Shown one piece after another: positions 9,174 to 20,500 of a stretch of 64,000 bases of DNA. Under the pieces are notes generated by a model. That model saw only the letters and a program-made list of their open reading frames with translations. It made no database searches and was not told the DNA's origin. How positions within the stretch are numbered: the first letter of the stretch is position 1; each line of letters begins with the position of its first letter. The position numbers and the translations under genes were made by a program. Origin of the DNA: Achromobacter xylosoxidans (GTDB lineage: Bacteria > Pseudomonadota > Gammaproteobacteria > Burkholderiales > Burkholderiaceae_B); contig NZ_MTLG01000083.1 of assembly GCF_002192695.1 (NCBI RefSeq), positions 1 to 64,000 on the forward strand. The letters run 5' to 3'.

Positions 9174-9890
9174 TCAGTCCTTGAGCGCCGCGCAGCCCAA
9201 CATCTGGACCGAGGCCGATCCGGCCGGAGACTGCCCCCGGATGGCCGAGGCCATGGCGCCGGCCAAGCTGACCACGGCGCGCTGCTGCGCGGCGATCATG
9301 GCAGGCACGCCCTCTTCCGTCACCGGTTCCGTCACCACGCTGCGGCACAGCAGCCCGGAACCCTTCATATTGACCGGCCGCACGCGCCAGGTCGCATCCA
9401 GCTGGGCCATGCGGCCCGGCTCCAGCTCGAAACGCTGCACGTCGGTCTGCACGCGCCAGACCGCGGCGCCGGGTCCCGGCTTGACCAACTGCACGTCCAA
9501 CGCGCCCAGCTCGCGCTTCAGTGCGTCCGACAGCGCGCCACGCAGCTCGTCGCCCAGCGGCGAACTCCAGCGCTCGGAATACAGCGCGGACAAGCTGCCC
9601 TCGCCAGTGCGCACCATCAGCTGGGGCTGATCCGCCTGCGTCGAAATATTGACCGGTTGCACCTCGATCAGGAAGCTGGCCGGCGCCACCGCGCCGCCCG
9701 GAGCCTGGGCTGCCGGCGCCTGCAACGTGTGATAGTGCACGGGCGAGGACGCGCCGCAGCCGACCAGCGCGGCCGACAATGCCAGCAAGGACAGGACCGG
9801 GCGCAAGCGTGGCGCAAGCCGCCCCGCGGATCGCGGCGGCTCGGAACTCGGGTTCGCCTGGCGGGCGCGGAGGGATGGGCGTCTATTCAT
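9174..9890 (-). CDS. pqiC: PqiC-type outer-membrane lipoprotein
   Basis: This 238-residue lipoprotein belongs to the ABC-type transport auxiliary (PqiC, formerly DUF330) family. In E. coli PqiC partners with PqiB to complete a periplasm-spanning lipid-transport bridge at the outer membrane. The N-terminus is a basic stretch, a hydrophobic segment and the lipobox LVGC (about residue 45). The long Arg-rich leader before the signal peptide is unusual, but no better start is visible; the ATG has AGGAA upstream. It begins 4 nt after the pqiB stop and is the last gene of pqiABC. Confidence 0.88.
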   Translation of the reverse strand: MNRRPSLRARQANPSSEPPRSAGRLAPRLRPVLSLLALSAALVGCGASSPVHYHTLQAPAAQAPGGAVAPASFLIEVQPVNISTQADQPQLMVRTGEGSLSALYSERWSSPLGDELRGALSDALKRELGALDVQLVKPGPGAAVWRVQTDVQRFELEPGRMAQLDATWRVRPVNMKGSGLLCRSVVTEPVTEEGVPAMIAAQQRAVVSLAGAMASAIRGQSPAGSASVQMLGCAALKD

Positions 9891-9894
9891 GGGT

Positions 9895-11559
9895 TCAGTT
9901 CCTGACAGGACCGGCGCCGGGGATCGGGTCTGGGCCGCGGCCGCGCAACAAGGCCTCGGGATTGGCTTGCAGGAAATCGGCCAGGGCGCGCAGCGAACGA
10001 GCCGCGCGGCTCAGCTCCTGCATCGCCTTCTCCGTGTTGACCGGCAAGGAAGCATCGGATGCCAGCAGCGCGTTGACCTGCGCCATGGACTCCTTGGCCT
10101 GCTTGAGCATGTTCTGCGCTTCGGGCGCGACCTGCTTGTCCAGGCGGTTCATCAGCTTGGAGGTGCTGGCCAACGTGGTGCGCAGGTCCTCGCCGATCTT
10201 GTCGAACGGGATCTTTTCGATCTTGGCGACGATGTTGCTGATCTGCTGCTGCAGCTGGTCCAGGTTGCCGGGCACCGTCGGGATCATGGCCGGATCCGAG
10301 GGCTTGAATTCAACCGGCTTGGCGTTCGGGAAGTCGTCCAGCGCCACGTACAGCTGGCCCGTCAGCAGGTTGGCGGTGCGCAACTGCGCGCGCAGGCCGT
10401 GCTTGATCATCCCGCCCAGCAGGCGGTTGCCGGCAATGTCGCCGTCCTTGGTGGCGCGATCGCGTACTTCGTCGAACACGCGGCCCAGACGTTCCGGATA
10501 CAGGGTGGCATCCACCAGCGAATAGAAGCGCTTGGCGATCGGATCGAAGTCCATGTTGATCTGGGTGACGTTGCCCAGCGTGATGCCGCTGAAGTCGATC
10601 GGCGCGCCCACGGTCAGGCCGCGGATCGATTGGTCAAAGCGCATGCGGATCGGGAAGGCCTCGCCGTCCGGATTGGCCTTGGCGGCCGCCTCGGTCGCGT
10701 AAAGGTCGAACTGGGCGTCGGCCTGCGCCTGCTTGCCTGCTTCGCGCGCGCTGATGACAGACTCGAAGGCCACGCCGCCCACGGCCATCGACACCAGCGA
10801 TTGCGTGCGCACCTTGAGTCCGTCCGCGTTGACGCTGAAGTCGACCCCGCTGGCGTTCCAGAAACGCGTGCCCTGGGTCACGAACTTGTCGTTGGGCGCG
10901 TCCACGAACACCTCGACGTTCACGGCCTTGCCGGTTTCATCCAACGCGTAGCCGATCACGCGGCCCACGTTGATGCGGCGGAAGTACACGGGCGAACCGA
11001 TATCCAGGGAACCCAGGTCGGACGCCTTGAGCTTGAAGCGCTTGCCGGCGCGGTCATGCGTGACCGCGGGCGGCACTTCCAGGCCTTCGAAATGCAGTTT
11101 GGTGGCCTTCTTGGAATTGTCCTTGCCTTCGGCCGCGTCCACGCCGATATAGGCGCCGGACAGCAGCGTGCCCAGGCCGGACACGCCGCTCACGTCCAGG
11201 CGCGGGCGCACCACCCAGAAGTTCGTGCCTTCGCGCGCCAGATCGGAGACGTCCTTGGACAGCTCGGCCTGCACCACCACCTTGGTACGGTCTTCGTTGA
11301 AGCCGATGGACTTCACGGTACCGATATTGACGTCCTTGTAGCGCAGCTGGGTCTTGCCGACTTCCAAGCCTTCGGCGGTGTTGAATGAAATGGAGATGTC
11401 GGGACCGGCCTGCATCCAGGTCCGCACGACCAGCGACAGGCCCATCAGGGCCGCCACGATGGGCACCAGCCAGATCCATGAAATCCGGCTCTTCTTCTTG
11501 CGCGAGATCGCGGGTGAGGCGAACTTCTCTTCACCGGACCCGGGTGCTTGCTCGGACAT
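9895..11559 (-). CDS. pqiB: Intermembrane lipid-transport protein PqiB (MCE domains)
   Basis: This 554-residue protein has a short cytoplasmic N-terminus (SRKKKSRISW), one transmembrane helix (about residues 28-48) and a large periplasmic region with three MCE repeats. Motifs at the start of repeats include ISFNTAEGLEVGKTQLRY and SPVYFRRINVGRVIGY. The C-terminus has coiled-coil heptads (LDQLQQQISNIVAKIEKI onward). E. coli PqiB (546 aa) forms a hexameric syringe-like tunnel between the membranes. The gene is 39 nt after pqiA and 4 nt before pqiC. Confidence 0.94.
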   Translation of the reverse strand: MSEQAPGSGEEKFASPAISRKKKSRISWIWLVPIVAALMGLSLVVRTWMQAGPDISISFNTAEGLEVGKTQLRYKDVNIGTVKSIGFNEDRTKVVVQAELSKDVSDLAREGTNFWVVRPRLDVSGVSGLGTLLSGAYIGVDAAEGKDNSKKATKLHFEGLEVPPAVTHDRAGKRFKLKASDLGSLDIGSPVYFRRINVGRVIGYALDETGKAVNVEVFVDAPNDKFVTQGTRFWNASGVDFSVNADGLKVRTQSLVSMAVGGVAFESVISAREAGKQAQADAQFDLYATEAAAKANPDGEAFPIRMRFDQSIRGLTVGAPIDFSGITLGNVTQINMDFDPIAKRFYSLVDATLYPERLGRVFDEVRDRATKDGDIAGNRLLGGMIKHGLRAQLRTANLLTGQLYVALDDFPNAKPVEFKPSDPAMIPTVPGNLDQLQQQISNIVAKIEKIPFDKIGEDLRTTLASTSKLMNRLDKQVAPEAQNMLKQAKESMAQVNALLASDASLPVNTEKAMQELSRAARSLRALADFLQANPEALLRGRGPDPIPGAGPVRN

Positions 11560-11598
11560 CTACTCTTCCTTGTTCGTGGACCGAAACCGCGACGCTTC

Positions 11599-12915
11599 CT
11601 AGCCCATTTCCTTACCGGCAACAGGCGCCGGCTGGCGCCCGCCCTCCACCGGTGGCGATTCTATTTCACTTTGCCCTTCAAGGTCCCAGCTGCGGCGCAG
11701 GTCAAAACTCATGGCCGACAGCATGGTCAGGATCACGGTCAGCCCGAACGCCGCCGCGCCCGCACCTGCGCTGATCTCCATCAAGCCCTGGAAATCCGCC
11801 AGCGCCGCCAGCAATATAACGACAAAAACGTCCAGCATCGACCATTGGCCGATGAACTCGACCATTTGATACAGGCGCGTGCGCGGACGCAAGTTGGTGG
11901 TGCTGCGCCATTGCTCCGTCAAGAGCAGCAGCATGAGCGCCAGCAGCTTGGTCAGCGGCACCGCCACGCTGGCGATGAAGACGATCAGCGCAATATCCCA
12001 GGAGCCCATTTCCCAGAGCTCGACCACGCCGCCCAGGATGGTATGGGCGCTGTCGCCCAGCACGGACCTGACCTGCATCACCGGCAGCGCGTTGGCCGGA
12101 ATGTAGAACACCACCGCCGCCAGCAGCAGCGCCCAGGTGCGCGCCAGATGGTCGGGCTTGCGGTAGTGCACCACGGCGTCGCAACGCACACAGTGGTGTT
12201 CTTCTTCCGGGTCGGCCGCGCGCGGCAGCGCCTGTACCTGGCCGCAAACATGGCATCCAGTCAGCACCGTGTCCGGCGTGGCCTGGGGCACATGCACCGG
12301 CACCACGCCCACGCTCTCGGCATAACGCCACAGTACATGCGGCGACAATCGTCCCAGCATGGTCAGCAGGATGGTCAGGATGCCGAACGCGCCCAACCCG
12401 ATGCCGGGAGCCACGGCGGCCATGCCTGCCAGCTTCACCACCGCCACCAGCACGCCCAGGAGGAACACCGGAATCATGCACCAGGGCCGCAGTATGCCCA
12501 ACAGGCGCATCGCGGTGCGAAAGCCCCAAGGCTCGCGGCCGCGCGACAGCGGCCCCAACACCCACAACAGCACGGATAGCTGCAGCACCGGCAGCGCGAA
12601 GCCCGCCATCCCCGTCATGATGGCGACAGCCCAGTGGTCCTGGCGCCAGGTAATGGCAATGGCGTCCAGCAGGGACGCCTGCTGCGTCATGCCCTGCACG
12701 GCCATCGAAGCCACGGGATAGGCGTTGGCCACCCCGAACACGATAAGGGCGGAAATGGCGAGCGCCAGCCAATTGGACAAAGTAAGCCCGCTGTAGCGCC
12801 ACAAGGTGGCACCGCAGCGGGCGCAATTGGCGGTCTCTCCAGGTTCAAGCTGATGCCGGCGATAGATGCTCGCGCAGTGTTCGCACTCGATCAGCGGCTG
12901 GCGGTCCGCGGTCAT
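11599..12915 (-). CDS. pqiA: Inner-membrane protein PqiA
   Basis: This 438-residue integral membrane protein has two PqiA domains in tandem. Each opens with a cysteine knuckle: CEHCASIY...CARCGATL near the N-terminus and CHVCGQVQ...CVRCDAVV near residue 220. Each then has four hydrophobic helices. PqiA is the inner-membrane component of the PqiABC lipid-transport system, induced by membrane and oxidative stress in E. coli. The gene starts only 8 nt after the clpA stop, so co-transcription with clpA is likely. Confidence 0.93.
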   Translation of the reverse strand: MTADRQPLIECEHCASIYRRHQLEPGETANCARCGATLWRYSGLTLSNWLALAISALIVFGVANAYPVASMAVQGMTQQASLLDAIAITWRQDHWAVAIMTGMAGFALPVLQLSVLLWVLGPLSRGREPWGFRTAMRLLGILRPWCMIPVFLLGVLVAVVKLAGMAAVAPGIGLGAFGILTILLTMLGRLSPHVLWRYAESVGVVPVHVPQATPDTVLTGCHVCGQVQALPRAADPEEEHHCVRCDAVVHYRKPDHLARTWALLLAAVVFYIPANALPVMQVRSVLGDSAHTILGGVVELWEMGSWDIALIVFIASVAVPLTKLLALMLLLLTEQWRSTTNLRPRTRLYQMVEFIGQWSMLDVFVVILLAALADFQGLMEISAGAGAAAFGLTVILTMLSAMSFDLRRSWDLEGQSEIESPPVEGGRQPAPVAGKEMG

Positions 12916-12923
12916 TGAGAGCC

Positions 12924-15236
12924 TTAATCGACCAGTTCGACTTCCTGTTTGTCAGGTGCGTCCGACGAGGGCGGCTTGCCGTTCTCGTCGAAGTCCAGCT
13001 TGACCTTGCCCTCCTCGTCGAGGTCCACGGTCACGGTGCCGCCGTCGACCAGCTTGCCGAACAGCAGCTCATCGGCCAGCGCGCGCCGGATCGTGTCCTG
13101 GATGAGGCGCTGCATGGGGCGTGCGCCCATGAGCGGATCGAACCCTTCCTTGGCGAGATGCTCGCGCAGACCCGTGGTGAAGATGGCTTCCACGCGACGC
13201 TCGTGCAGTTGGTCTTCCAGCTGCATGAGGAACTTGTCCACCACGCGCAGGATGATTTCGCGGTCCAGCGGCGCGAACGGGATGATCGCGTCCAGGCGGT
13301 TGCGGAATTCGGGCGTGAACATGCGGCGGATTTCCGCCATTTCGTCGCCCACCACGCGCGAATTCGCAAAGCCGATGGACGGACGGTTCAAGGTTTCGGC
13401 GCCCGCGTTGGTCGTCATGATAAGGATGACGTTGCGGAAGTCCGCCTTGCGGCCGTTGTTGTCGGTCAGCGTGCCGTGGTCCATGACCTGCAGCAGGATG
13501 TTGAACACATCCGGGTGCGCCTTTTCGATTTCATCGAGCAGCAGCACGCAGTGCGGCTGCTTGGTGATGGCCTCGGTCAGCAGGCCGCCCTGATCGAAAC
13601 CGACGTAGCCCGGAGGCGCGCCGATCAGGCGCGACACGGCGTGCCGCTCCATGTATTCGGACATGTCGAAACGCAGCAACTCCACGCCCAGCGTGAAAGC
13701 CAGTTGGCGGGCGACCTCGGTCTTGCCCACGCCGGTGGGGCCGGAGAACAGGAAGGCACCGATCGGCTTTTCCGGCTTGCCCAGGCCCGAGCGCGCCATC
13801 TTGATGGCGGCGGACAGGGCTTCGATGGCGTTATCCTGGCCGAAGACCACGGTCTTCAGGTCGCGGTCCAGCGTCGCGAGCTTGCTGCGGTCGTCGTTGG
13901 AGACGGACTGCGGCGGGATGCGCGCGATCTTGGACACGATGTTCTCGATGTCCACCTTGCCGATCACCTTCTTCTGGCGCGAACGCGGCAGCAGGCGCTG
14001 CGCGGCGCCGGCCTCGTCGATCACGTCGATGGCCTTGTCCGGCAGATGGCGGTCATTGATGAAGCGCGCCGACAGTTCAGCCGCGGCCGACAGGGCGGCG
14101 GACGAGTAGCGCACGCTGTGGTGCTCTTCGAAGCGGCTCTTCAGGCCGCGCAGGATCTGCACGGTCTGTTCGACGCTGGGTTCGGGCACGTCGATCTTCT
14201 GGAAGCGGCGCGACAGCGCGTGGTCTTTTTCAAAGACGCCGCGGTATTCGGTGTAGGTGGTCGCGCCGATGCACTTGAGCTGCCCGGAAGACAAGGCCGG
14301 CTTCAAGAGGTTGGACGCGTCCAGCGTGCCGCCCGAGGCCGAACCGGCGCCGATCAGCGTATGGATTTCGTCGATGAACAGGATGGCGTCGGGATTGCCG
14401 CGGATCTGCTTGAGCACGCCCTTCAGGCGCTGTTCGAAATCGCCGCGGTACTTGGTGCCCGCCAGCAACGCGCCCATGTCCAGCGAAAAAACCTGGGCGG
14501 CCTGCAGGATTTCAGGCACTTCGCCGCGCGTGATGCGCCAGGCCAGGCCTTCGGCGATCGCGGTCTTGCCCACGCCGGCCTCGCCAACCAGCAGCGGATT
14601 GTTCTTGCGGCGGCGGCACAGCACCTGGATCACGCGTTCGACTTCGTGTTCGCGCCCGATGAGGGGATCGATGCGGCCCGCCAGCGCGGCGGCGTTCAGG
14701 TCGGTGGCGTACTGGTCCAGCGGCGACTGACGCGATTCGCCCTGTTCTTCACCATTGGTCTGCTGCTCTTTCTGCACGGCGGCGGACTCCACCTGGGGCT
14801 GTTTGGTAATGCCATGCGACAGAAAATTGACGACGTCCAGCCGCGTGACGCCCTGCTGTTGCAGGTAATACACGGCGTGCGAATCCTTTTCGCCAAAAAT
14901 GGCCACGAGCACGTTGGCGCCGGTGACCGGCTTCTTGCCGGTGCCGCCCGCGGATACATGCATGATGGCGCGCTGGATCACGCGCTGGAAACCCAGCGTC
15001 GGCTGCGTGTCGACCTCGGCGCCGCTCGGGATCACCGGGGTGTTCTCCGAAACGAACTGGCGCAGGTTGCGGCGCAAGTCGTCCAGGTTGGCGGCGCAGG
15101 CGCGCAGCACTTCAACGGCCGAAGCGTTGTCGAGCAACGCCAGCAGCAGATGCTCGACGGTAATAAATTCATGCCGGGCCGAACGGGCCTCGACGAAAGC
15201 CATATGCAGGCTGACTTCAAGCTCTTGAGAAATCAC
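12924..15236 (-). CDS. clpA: ATP-dependent Clp protease ATPase subunit ClpA
   Basis: This 770-residue AAA+ unfoldase feeds substrates to ClpP, with ClpS as N-degron adaptor. The Clp N-domain ([18 protein letters not shown]) is followed by D1 (Walker A GEAGVGKT, Walker [11 protein letters not shown]) and D2 ([22 protein letters not shown]). The ClpP-docking IGF tripeptide appears in [11 protein letters not shown] chose the GTG at 15236 because GGAGGA lies just upstream and ISQELEV is the family N-terminus; an ATG 36 nt earlier adds a non-homologous leader. It follows pbpC by 55 nt instead of clpS, which is 7.6 kb away. Confidence 0.95.
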   Translation of the reverse strand: MISQELEVSLHMAFVEARSARHEFITVEHLLLALLDNASAVEVLRACAANLDDLRRNLRQFVSENTPVIPSGAEVDTQPTLGFQRVIQRAIMHVSAGGTGKKPVTGANVLVAIFGEKDSHAVYYLQQQGVTRLDVVNFLSHGITKQPQVESAAVQKEQQTNGEEQGESRQSPLDQYATDLNAAALAGRIDPLIGREHEVERVIQVLCRRRKNNPLLVGEAGVGKTAIAEGLAWRITRGEVPEILQAAQVFSLDMGALLAGTKYRGDFEQRLKGVLKQIRGNPDAILFIDEIHTLIGAGSASGGTLDASNLLKPALSSGQLKCIGATTYTEYRGVFEKDHALSRRFQKIDVPEPSVEQTVQILRGLKSRFEEHHSVRYSSAALSAAAELSARFINDRHLPDKAIDVIDEAGAAQRLLPRSRQKKVIGKVDIENIVSKIARIPPQSVSNDDRSKLATLDRDLKTVVFGQDNAIEALSAAIKMARSGLGKPEKPIGAFLFSGPTGVGKTEVARQLAFTLGVELLRFDMSEYMERHAVSRLIGAPPGYVGFDQGGLLTEAITKQPHCVLLLDEIEKAHPDVFNILLQVMDHGTLTDNNGRKADFRNVILIMTTNAGAETLNRPSIGFANSRVVGDEMAEIRRMFTPEFRNRLDAIIPFAPLDREIILRVVDKFLMQLEDQLHERRVEAIFTTGLREHLAKEGFDPLMGARPMQRLIQDTIRRALADELLFGKLVDGGTVTVDLDEEGKVKLDFDENGKPPSSDAPDKQEVELVD

Positions 15237-15291
15237 GCTTCCTCCGTAACGCATCGAAGCGGGCAAATACACGATTCATATTCTATGCCGA

Positions 15292-17556
15292 TCATGGCGT
15301 AACGCCAGAGATTTCAAAAACCACTCTGTCGTGGCGGCCTTGCGCATCCATGACGGTAAGCGTATACCGGCCGTCCATGGCCAGCACTAATTTAAACGGA
15401 TGACCCGACGCGCCATGGCCAACCACGCGCCCGTCCAGCATCCACCATACTTCGCCTTCTGTTCCCTGCACATCCACATCCAGCGCCACTTCGCGCCCGC
15501 CCGGCACGGGCCGCAGCACCGAGCCGCTGGCCACGCCGCCCAGACGCAAGGGTCCGAGCGAGGCGTCGGCGTAGCCGGCAAAAGACGGCGGCGCCGTTTC
15601 ATTCAACACCCAGGCCGCGCGCTGCTCCGGACATACGCCGGACGGCACGCTGCCGAGCTTGTAACCCAGGGGCCAGCATGTCACCGCGGCCTGCACCGTT
15701 TCGGGCCTGACGCGGACCTGCTGGGCGCCTTCGGGCAAAGCCGCCACGATATCCTGCAGCAGCGGCGCCGCCACGTTGGCCCCGAAAAATCCCGGGTTGG
15801 GCGTGCCGTCCGGACGGCCGACCCAGACGCCCATCGTCCACCTGTCGGTCACTCCGACGGCCCATGCATCCCGGAATCCGAAACTTGTCCCGGTTTTCCA
15901 GGCCAGTTGCCGCGCCGGACTGCCCGACTGATAGAACGGCCGGTCAGGATGGCCGCCGCTCTCCAGGATGTCACGGACGATCCAGGCCGCCCCAGGGCTC
16001 ATCATACGGGACTCGACCCGCGCCTGCTCTGGCCGCAGCCGAGGCCGCCCGGAGACGCCGCCGCGGGCCAAGGCCCGGTAAGCGCCCACCAGTTCTTCCA
16101 ATGTGGTGCCGCCCCCGCCCAAAATCAAGCTCAAATTCGGTTCCGCGCCCGCGGGCAATCGTAACCGCACTCCGCCGGCCAGCATGACCGAGGCGAAACT
16201 GCTGGGCCCCACGCGGTCCAGCAGGTCCACGGCCGGCACATTGAGCGAACGCTGTAGCGCCTGCGCCACGCTGATTGGGCCGGCGAATGCGGCCTGGAAA
16301 TTGCCCGGCGCGTAGCCGCCGAACGACATCGGCGCGTCGATCAGCAGGCTTTCGGAATGGATCAGGCCCTCGTCGAGCGCCTGCGCATACAGAAAGGGCT
16401 TGAGGGTGGAGCCCGGCGAACGCACGCCGCGCACCATGTCCACGTGGGCGGCCCGGCTTTCGTCGGAGAAATCGGCGGAGCCGGCATAGGCCTTGACCTC
16501 CAGCGTATCGTTGTCCATCACCAACACGGCCATCGACACCTTGGGCGGCAGGCCGTCCACCCGGTCCTGCAACATGCGCTCCACCGCGGCCTGCATGTCC
16601 GCGTCCAGGGTGGACGTGACCACGGCGGGCCGCTCGCCAGGGCGCCGGCCGGCCGCGCGCTGGCTGCCCGCTTCCTGCAGCAGCCGCTGCGCGGCCAGGG
16701 GCGCCAGCCAGCGCGCCCGCAACGGCGGCGCGACCACGTTCTCGATCTTGGCGTCGGCCACTTCGGCCGGAGTCCAGCGGCCCAGTTCGACCATGCGGTC
16801 CAGCACCTTGTCGCGGGCGGCCTGCGCGGCCTCGGGATGGCGGTCCGGCCGCAGGCGCGACGGCGCTTGCGGCAAGGCGGTCAGCATCGCCGCCTCGGCC
16901 GGGCTCAGGTCGCGCGCCGGCTTGCCCAGCCACAGGCGCGAGCCCATTTCCACGCCTTCCACGATGCCGCCCATGGGCGCGTGGGTCAGGTACAGCGACA
17001 GGATCTCGTCCTTGCTGTAGTGCATTTCCAGCTGGATGGCGCGCCAGGCCTGCCGCAGCTTCGCCGACATCGAGCGTGAAGGCTTGCCGGCCAGCGCTGG
17101 ATCTATCAGCCGCGCGACCTGCATGGTCAGCGTGGAGCCGCCCGACACGATGCGGCGGTTGGTGGCCCACTGCCAGCCGGCGCGCGCCATCGCCACGGGG
17201 TTGACGCCGGGATGCCAGTAGAACCAGCGATCCTCGTAGGTCAGCAGCGTTTCCAGATAGCGCTCGGACACCTGTTCGGGCTTGACCGGATAGCGCCAGA
17301 TGCCGTCGCGGCTGGGATAGTTGCGCAGCGGCGTGCCGTCGGCGGCCACGACGACGGCGGCGCCGCCCGAATCCACGGGCGGCAAGGGATAGAGGCGGTC
17401 CAGCGCGAATAACGACGCGGCCAGCGCAAACAACGCGCTGGCCGCGAGGATTCCGCGCCGCCGCCAGCGGCGGGCGCGCGAGGCGCCCGCCACGGGGGTG
17501 GCGGCGGGGGTCAAGGACGCTTGGCGCCGCGGTCGCGGATCTCTACCGTGCTCCAT
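15292..17556 (-). CDS. pbpC: Penicillin-binding protein 1C (glycosyltransferase/transpeptidase)
   Basis: This 754-residue bifunctional class A PBP is anchored by one N-terminal helix (residues ~33-52). The GT51 transglycosylase domain has EDRWFYWHPGVNP and RRIVSGGSTLTMQVAR. The transpeptidase domain has the Ser nucleophile in SPGSTLKPF, the SLN motif (SLNVPAVD) and KTGTSFGFRDAW. A C-terminal BiPBP_C domain follows. The ATG overlaps the end of the macroglobulin gene by 46 nt; a TTG at 17514 is an alternative start without a visible Shine-Dalgarno. Pairing with a bacterial alpha-2-macroglobulin is the known yfhM-pbpC association, thought to couple protease trapping to wall repair. Confidence 0.95.
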   Translation of the reverse strand: MEHGRDPRPRRQASLTPAATPVAGASRARRWRRRGILAASALFALAASLFALDRLYPLPPVDSGGAAVVVAADGTPLRNYPSRDGIWRYPVKPEQVSERYLETLLTYEDRWFYWHPGVNPVAMARAGWQWATNRRIVSGGSTLTMQVARLIDPALAGKPSRSMSAKLRQAWRAIQLEMHYSKDEILSLYLTHAPMGGIVEGVEMGSRLWLGKPARDLSPAEAAMLTALPQAPSRLRPDRHPEAAQAARDKVLDRMVELGRWTPAEVADAKIENVVAPPLRARWLAPLAAQRLLQEAGSQRAAGRRPGERPAVVTSTLDADMQAAVERMLQDRVDGLPPKVSMAVLVMDNDTLEVKAYAGSADFSDESRAAHVDMVRGVRSPGSTLKPFLYAQALDEGLIHSESLLIDAPMSFGGYAPGNFQAAFAGPISVAQALQRSLNVPAVDLLDRVGPSSFASVMLAGGVRLRLPAGAEPNLSLILGGGGTTLEELVGAYRALARGGVSGRPRLRPEQARVESRMMSPGAAWIVRDILESGGHPDRPFYQSGSPARQLAWKTGTSFGFRDAWAVGVTDRWTMGVWVGRPDGTPNPGFFGANVAAPLLQDIVAALPEGAQQVRVRPETVQAAVTCWPLGYKLGSVPSGVCPEQRAAWVLNETAPPSFAGYADASLGPLRLGGVASGSVLRPVPGGREVALDVDVQGTEGEVWWMLDGRVVGHGASGHPFKLVLAMDGRYTLTVMDAQGRHDRVVFEISGVTP

Positions 17557-20500
17557 TGCTCGCCTACGCCCCGGATTTCAGGCCGGTACATGTCTTCGGC
17601 CACCGTCGACGGCACCGCGTAGCGGCCCGGCGTCACGACGCGCACCAGATAGAACACGTCCACCTTGCCGCGTCCCAGCGACACCGCAGCCACATAGCGG
17701 TCGTCGCGGAACTCGCGGTGCTTGATGTTGGGATCGGACATGGCTTCGGCCACGCGGCGTCCGCCGATCGTCCATTCCTGCATCTCGGGGCTTTGCGACA
17801 GGTTCAGGTTTTCGACTTCAAAACCCGCCGGCACGCGGTCCACCAGCAAGCCATCCGGAATGTTCTGGTTGGCGCTGGCCTGCACCCACACCACCAGCAT
17901 GTCGCCGGTCTGCAGGCTGCCGCCATCCCACGGACGGCCGTCAGGACGGTACCAGCCGCGCTTGAGCTGGATGACGTCGCTGCGCGGCGCGGGCACGGTG
18001 GTCGGGCTGCCCTGGATGTCGTATTCAACGAACAGGGACTGATTGCCGGTGTTCACCAGCTGCGCGCCGGCCAGATCGGCCGCCGACAGCGACACGGTCT
18101 GGTCGCTGGTGCCGCCGGCCAGCGCCTTGGTGGACCCGTTGACGGTCAGCGTGGCGGACCAGGGCGTGGCCTTGTCGCCGCCCAGGGCGCGGGCGGCCAG
18201 CAACAGCGACATCTGCTCCTGCGTCGACAGGTACGAGCGGTTGCCCAGGCGGCTGGCCAGCTGCGTCAGCAGATTGTCCATGCGCTCGTGGCGCAGCTCG
18301 TACTTGTCGGCGATCGCGAAGGCCAGCGCGTAGTCGCGCACGCCGCTGCCGTAGTCGCCCAGCCATTCGTCGTAATAGCTGGAATTGCGGCGGGTGTTGA
18401 TGCCGTACTCGCGCGCCACGGCCTGCTCGAGCGCGCTCTTCATGCGCCCTTCGTCGCCCATGAGCTTGAACGCGGCCGCCAGCTGGATCAGCGGCAGCGG
18501 CGAGCGGGCACGCTCCTGGTAGTTGTCGTACAGCTGGCGCACCGTGGACAGCGGCGCCTTCTTGTCGCGGGCCAGCGCCAATGCGGCAGTGGCCAGGCCA
18601 GCGAAGCGGCGGTGGTCCTCGCGCAGGATGCTGAGGTCGCCGGAATCGTAGCGTCCGGATTCGACACTGCGCTTCAGGTTGGGCGACCAGATGCCGAACG
18701 CGCCGGAACTCTGCTGCACCTGCTCCAGCAGCCACTGGCGCGAACGGTCCAGCGATGCCTCGGGCACTTCGAAACCGTTGTCGCGGGCGTCCTGCATGAA
18801 GCCGACGGCATAGGCCGTCAGCCATACGTCGCGCGAGGACGAGCTGCTCCACAGGTTGTACGAACCGACGGCGTTGCGCATGCCCGCCAGGCGGCCGATC
18901 GCGCCGGCCACCTTGGCGTCGCGCTCCGCCTTGCTGCGCGGCTTGAGGCCGAACTGCTTGGCCGCGGCCTCATCCAGCATGACCCACGGCAGCGTCGCGC
19001 TGATGGTCTGCTCGGTGCAGCCGTAGGGATAGTTGAGCAGCCCTTCGACCAGGCGGTTGACGTTGATCGGCGGACGGTTCGAGACCGTCATGCTGACCGT
19101 GGTCGAGTCCGGGTAATAGGAAGCCACCCACGACGCCTGCGGCGCATTGGATTCGCCCGGGTTCAGGCGCATGCGGCGCACCTGGCGCTCGGCCGCGTAG
19201 GCCGGTTGCACCTGCAGCACGGATTCGCGCACGATGTGCACGGGCTTGCCGCCGCCCTGCCCGTCGACGGTCAGGCGCATCAGGCCCAGGCCGTAGGAAC
19301 CGGTAGTAGTGGCGGTGAAGCGCAGCGTGGTGCGCTGCTTGTCCTTCAAGGTCACGGTCTTGACGCCGTCGACGATGGCCAGCGGGTCCAGCGCTTCCAG
19401 CTTGACCGTCACCTTTTGCTCGGCGCCGCTCAGGTTGGTCACGTCCAGCGCAATCGCGGCCTGGTCGCCCGGGGTGATGAAGCGCGGCGTATTCAGCTCG
19501 GCGACGATGGGCGCGGCCACCACCATTTCGGTGTCGGTGCTGCCATAGTTGTCGGGCGTGAAGGCCACGGCCATCAGGCGCAGCGTGCCATTGAAATCGG
19601 GCAGGTCCAGCGGGATGTCCGCCTCGCCCTGCTCGTTTAGCGTCACCGGACCAGAGAACAGGTCCACCAGCTTGACCTTCTTGGGCAGGCTCTTGCTGTC
19701 GCCGCGCATGGCGGCGTCGCCGCCCCACTTCAGCTTGCCCTTGGTGCCGTCCATCTTCTCGATCAGCTTGCCGTACATGTCCAGCAATTCGGGCGCGTAG
19801 CGGTGCTTGCCGAAGAAGTAGTCCAGCGGATCGGGCGTCTTGTACTGGTTGATGTTGAGGATGCCCACGTCCACCGCCGACAGCGTCACGGTGGCCTGCT
19901 TGCCCAGGGCCCCGTCGACCTTGACGCGCACGGTGGCCTTGGTCTCGGGCACCGCCTTGGGCGGCGCCGTCAGCTTCACGTCCAGCTTGCGGTCGGCGCT
20001 GGCGATCGGCAGGAAGGTCAGACCCAGCGCGCGCGCCGGGGTCACGCGGTCGCCCTCGCTGCCGGGACGGAACACGGCGGCGGCGATATACAAGTCGTGG
20101 CGCTTCCAGGTCTTGTCGACCGGAATCTCGACCTGCGTGCCGGTCGCTTTCACGGCCACCCAGGTGGACCACAGCATGCGGTCGCCTTCGACGGTGATGA
20201 GCGCCTGGCCGTCATGCGGCGGCGTCAGGGTCAGCTTGACGGTGTCGCCGGGCTTGGCCGGCACGCCTTCGAGCTTCATCTGCACGCGGTCGGGACGATT
20301 GCCCATGGAGTCGGCGTCCTGCGCGTTCCAGCCCGCGTAGAAGCGGTAGCGCAGGGTCTGGCCGGTTTCGGGATCGGCGATTTCCAGGCGGTAGCGGCCC
20401 CACTTCACAGGCACGGTCAGCTGGGCGCGGTCGTTCAGCGCGATCTCGCGCGAATCCAGCAATTCCTCGGTTTCGGTGTAGCCGCTGTTCCAGCCGCGCT

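Noticed and set aside
12924-15236. clpA as ClpB or ClpC
   Set aside because: It has the ClpA N-domain start, no middle coiled-coil insertion between the AAA modules, and the IGF ClpP-docking tripeptide.
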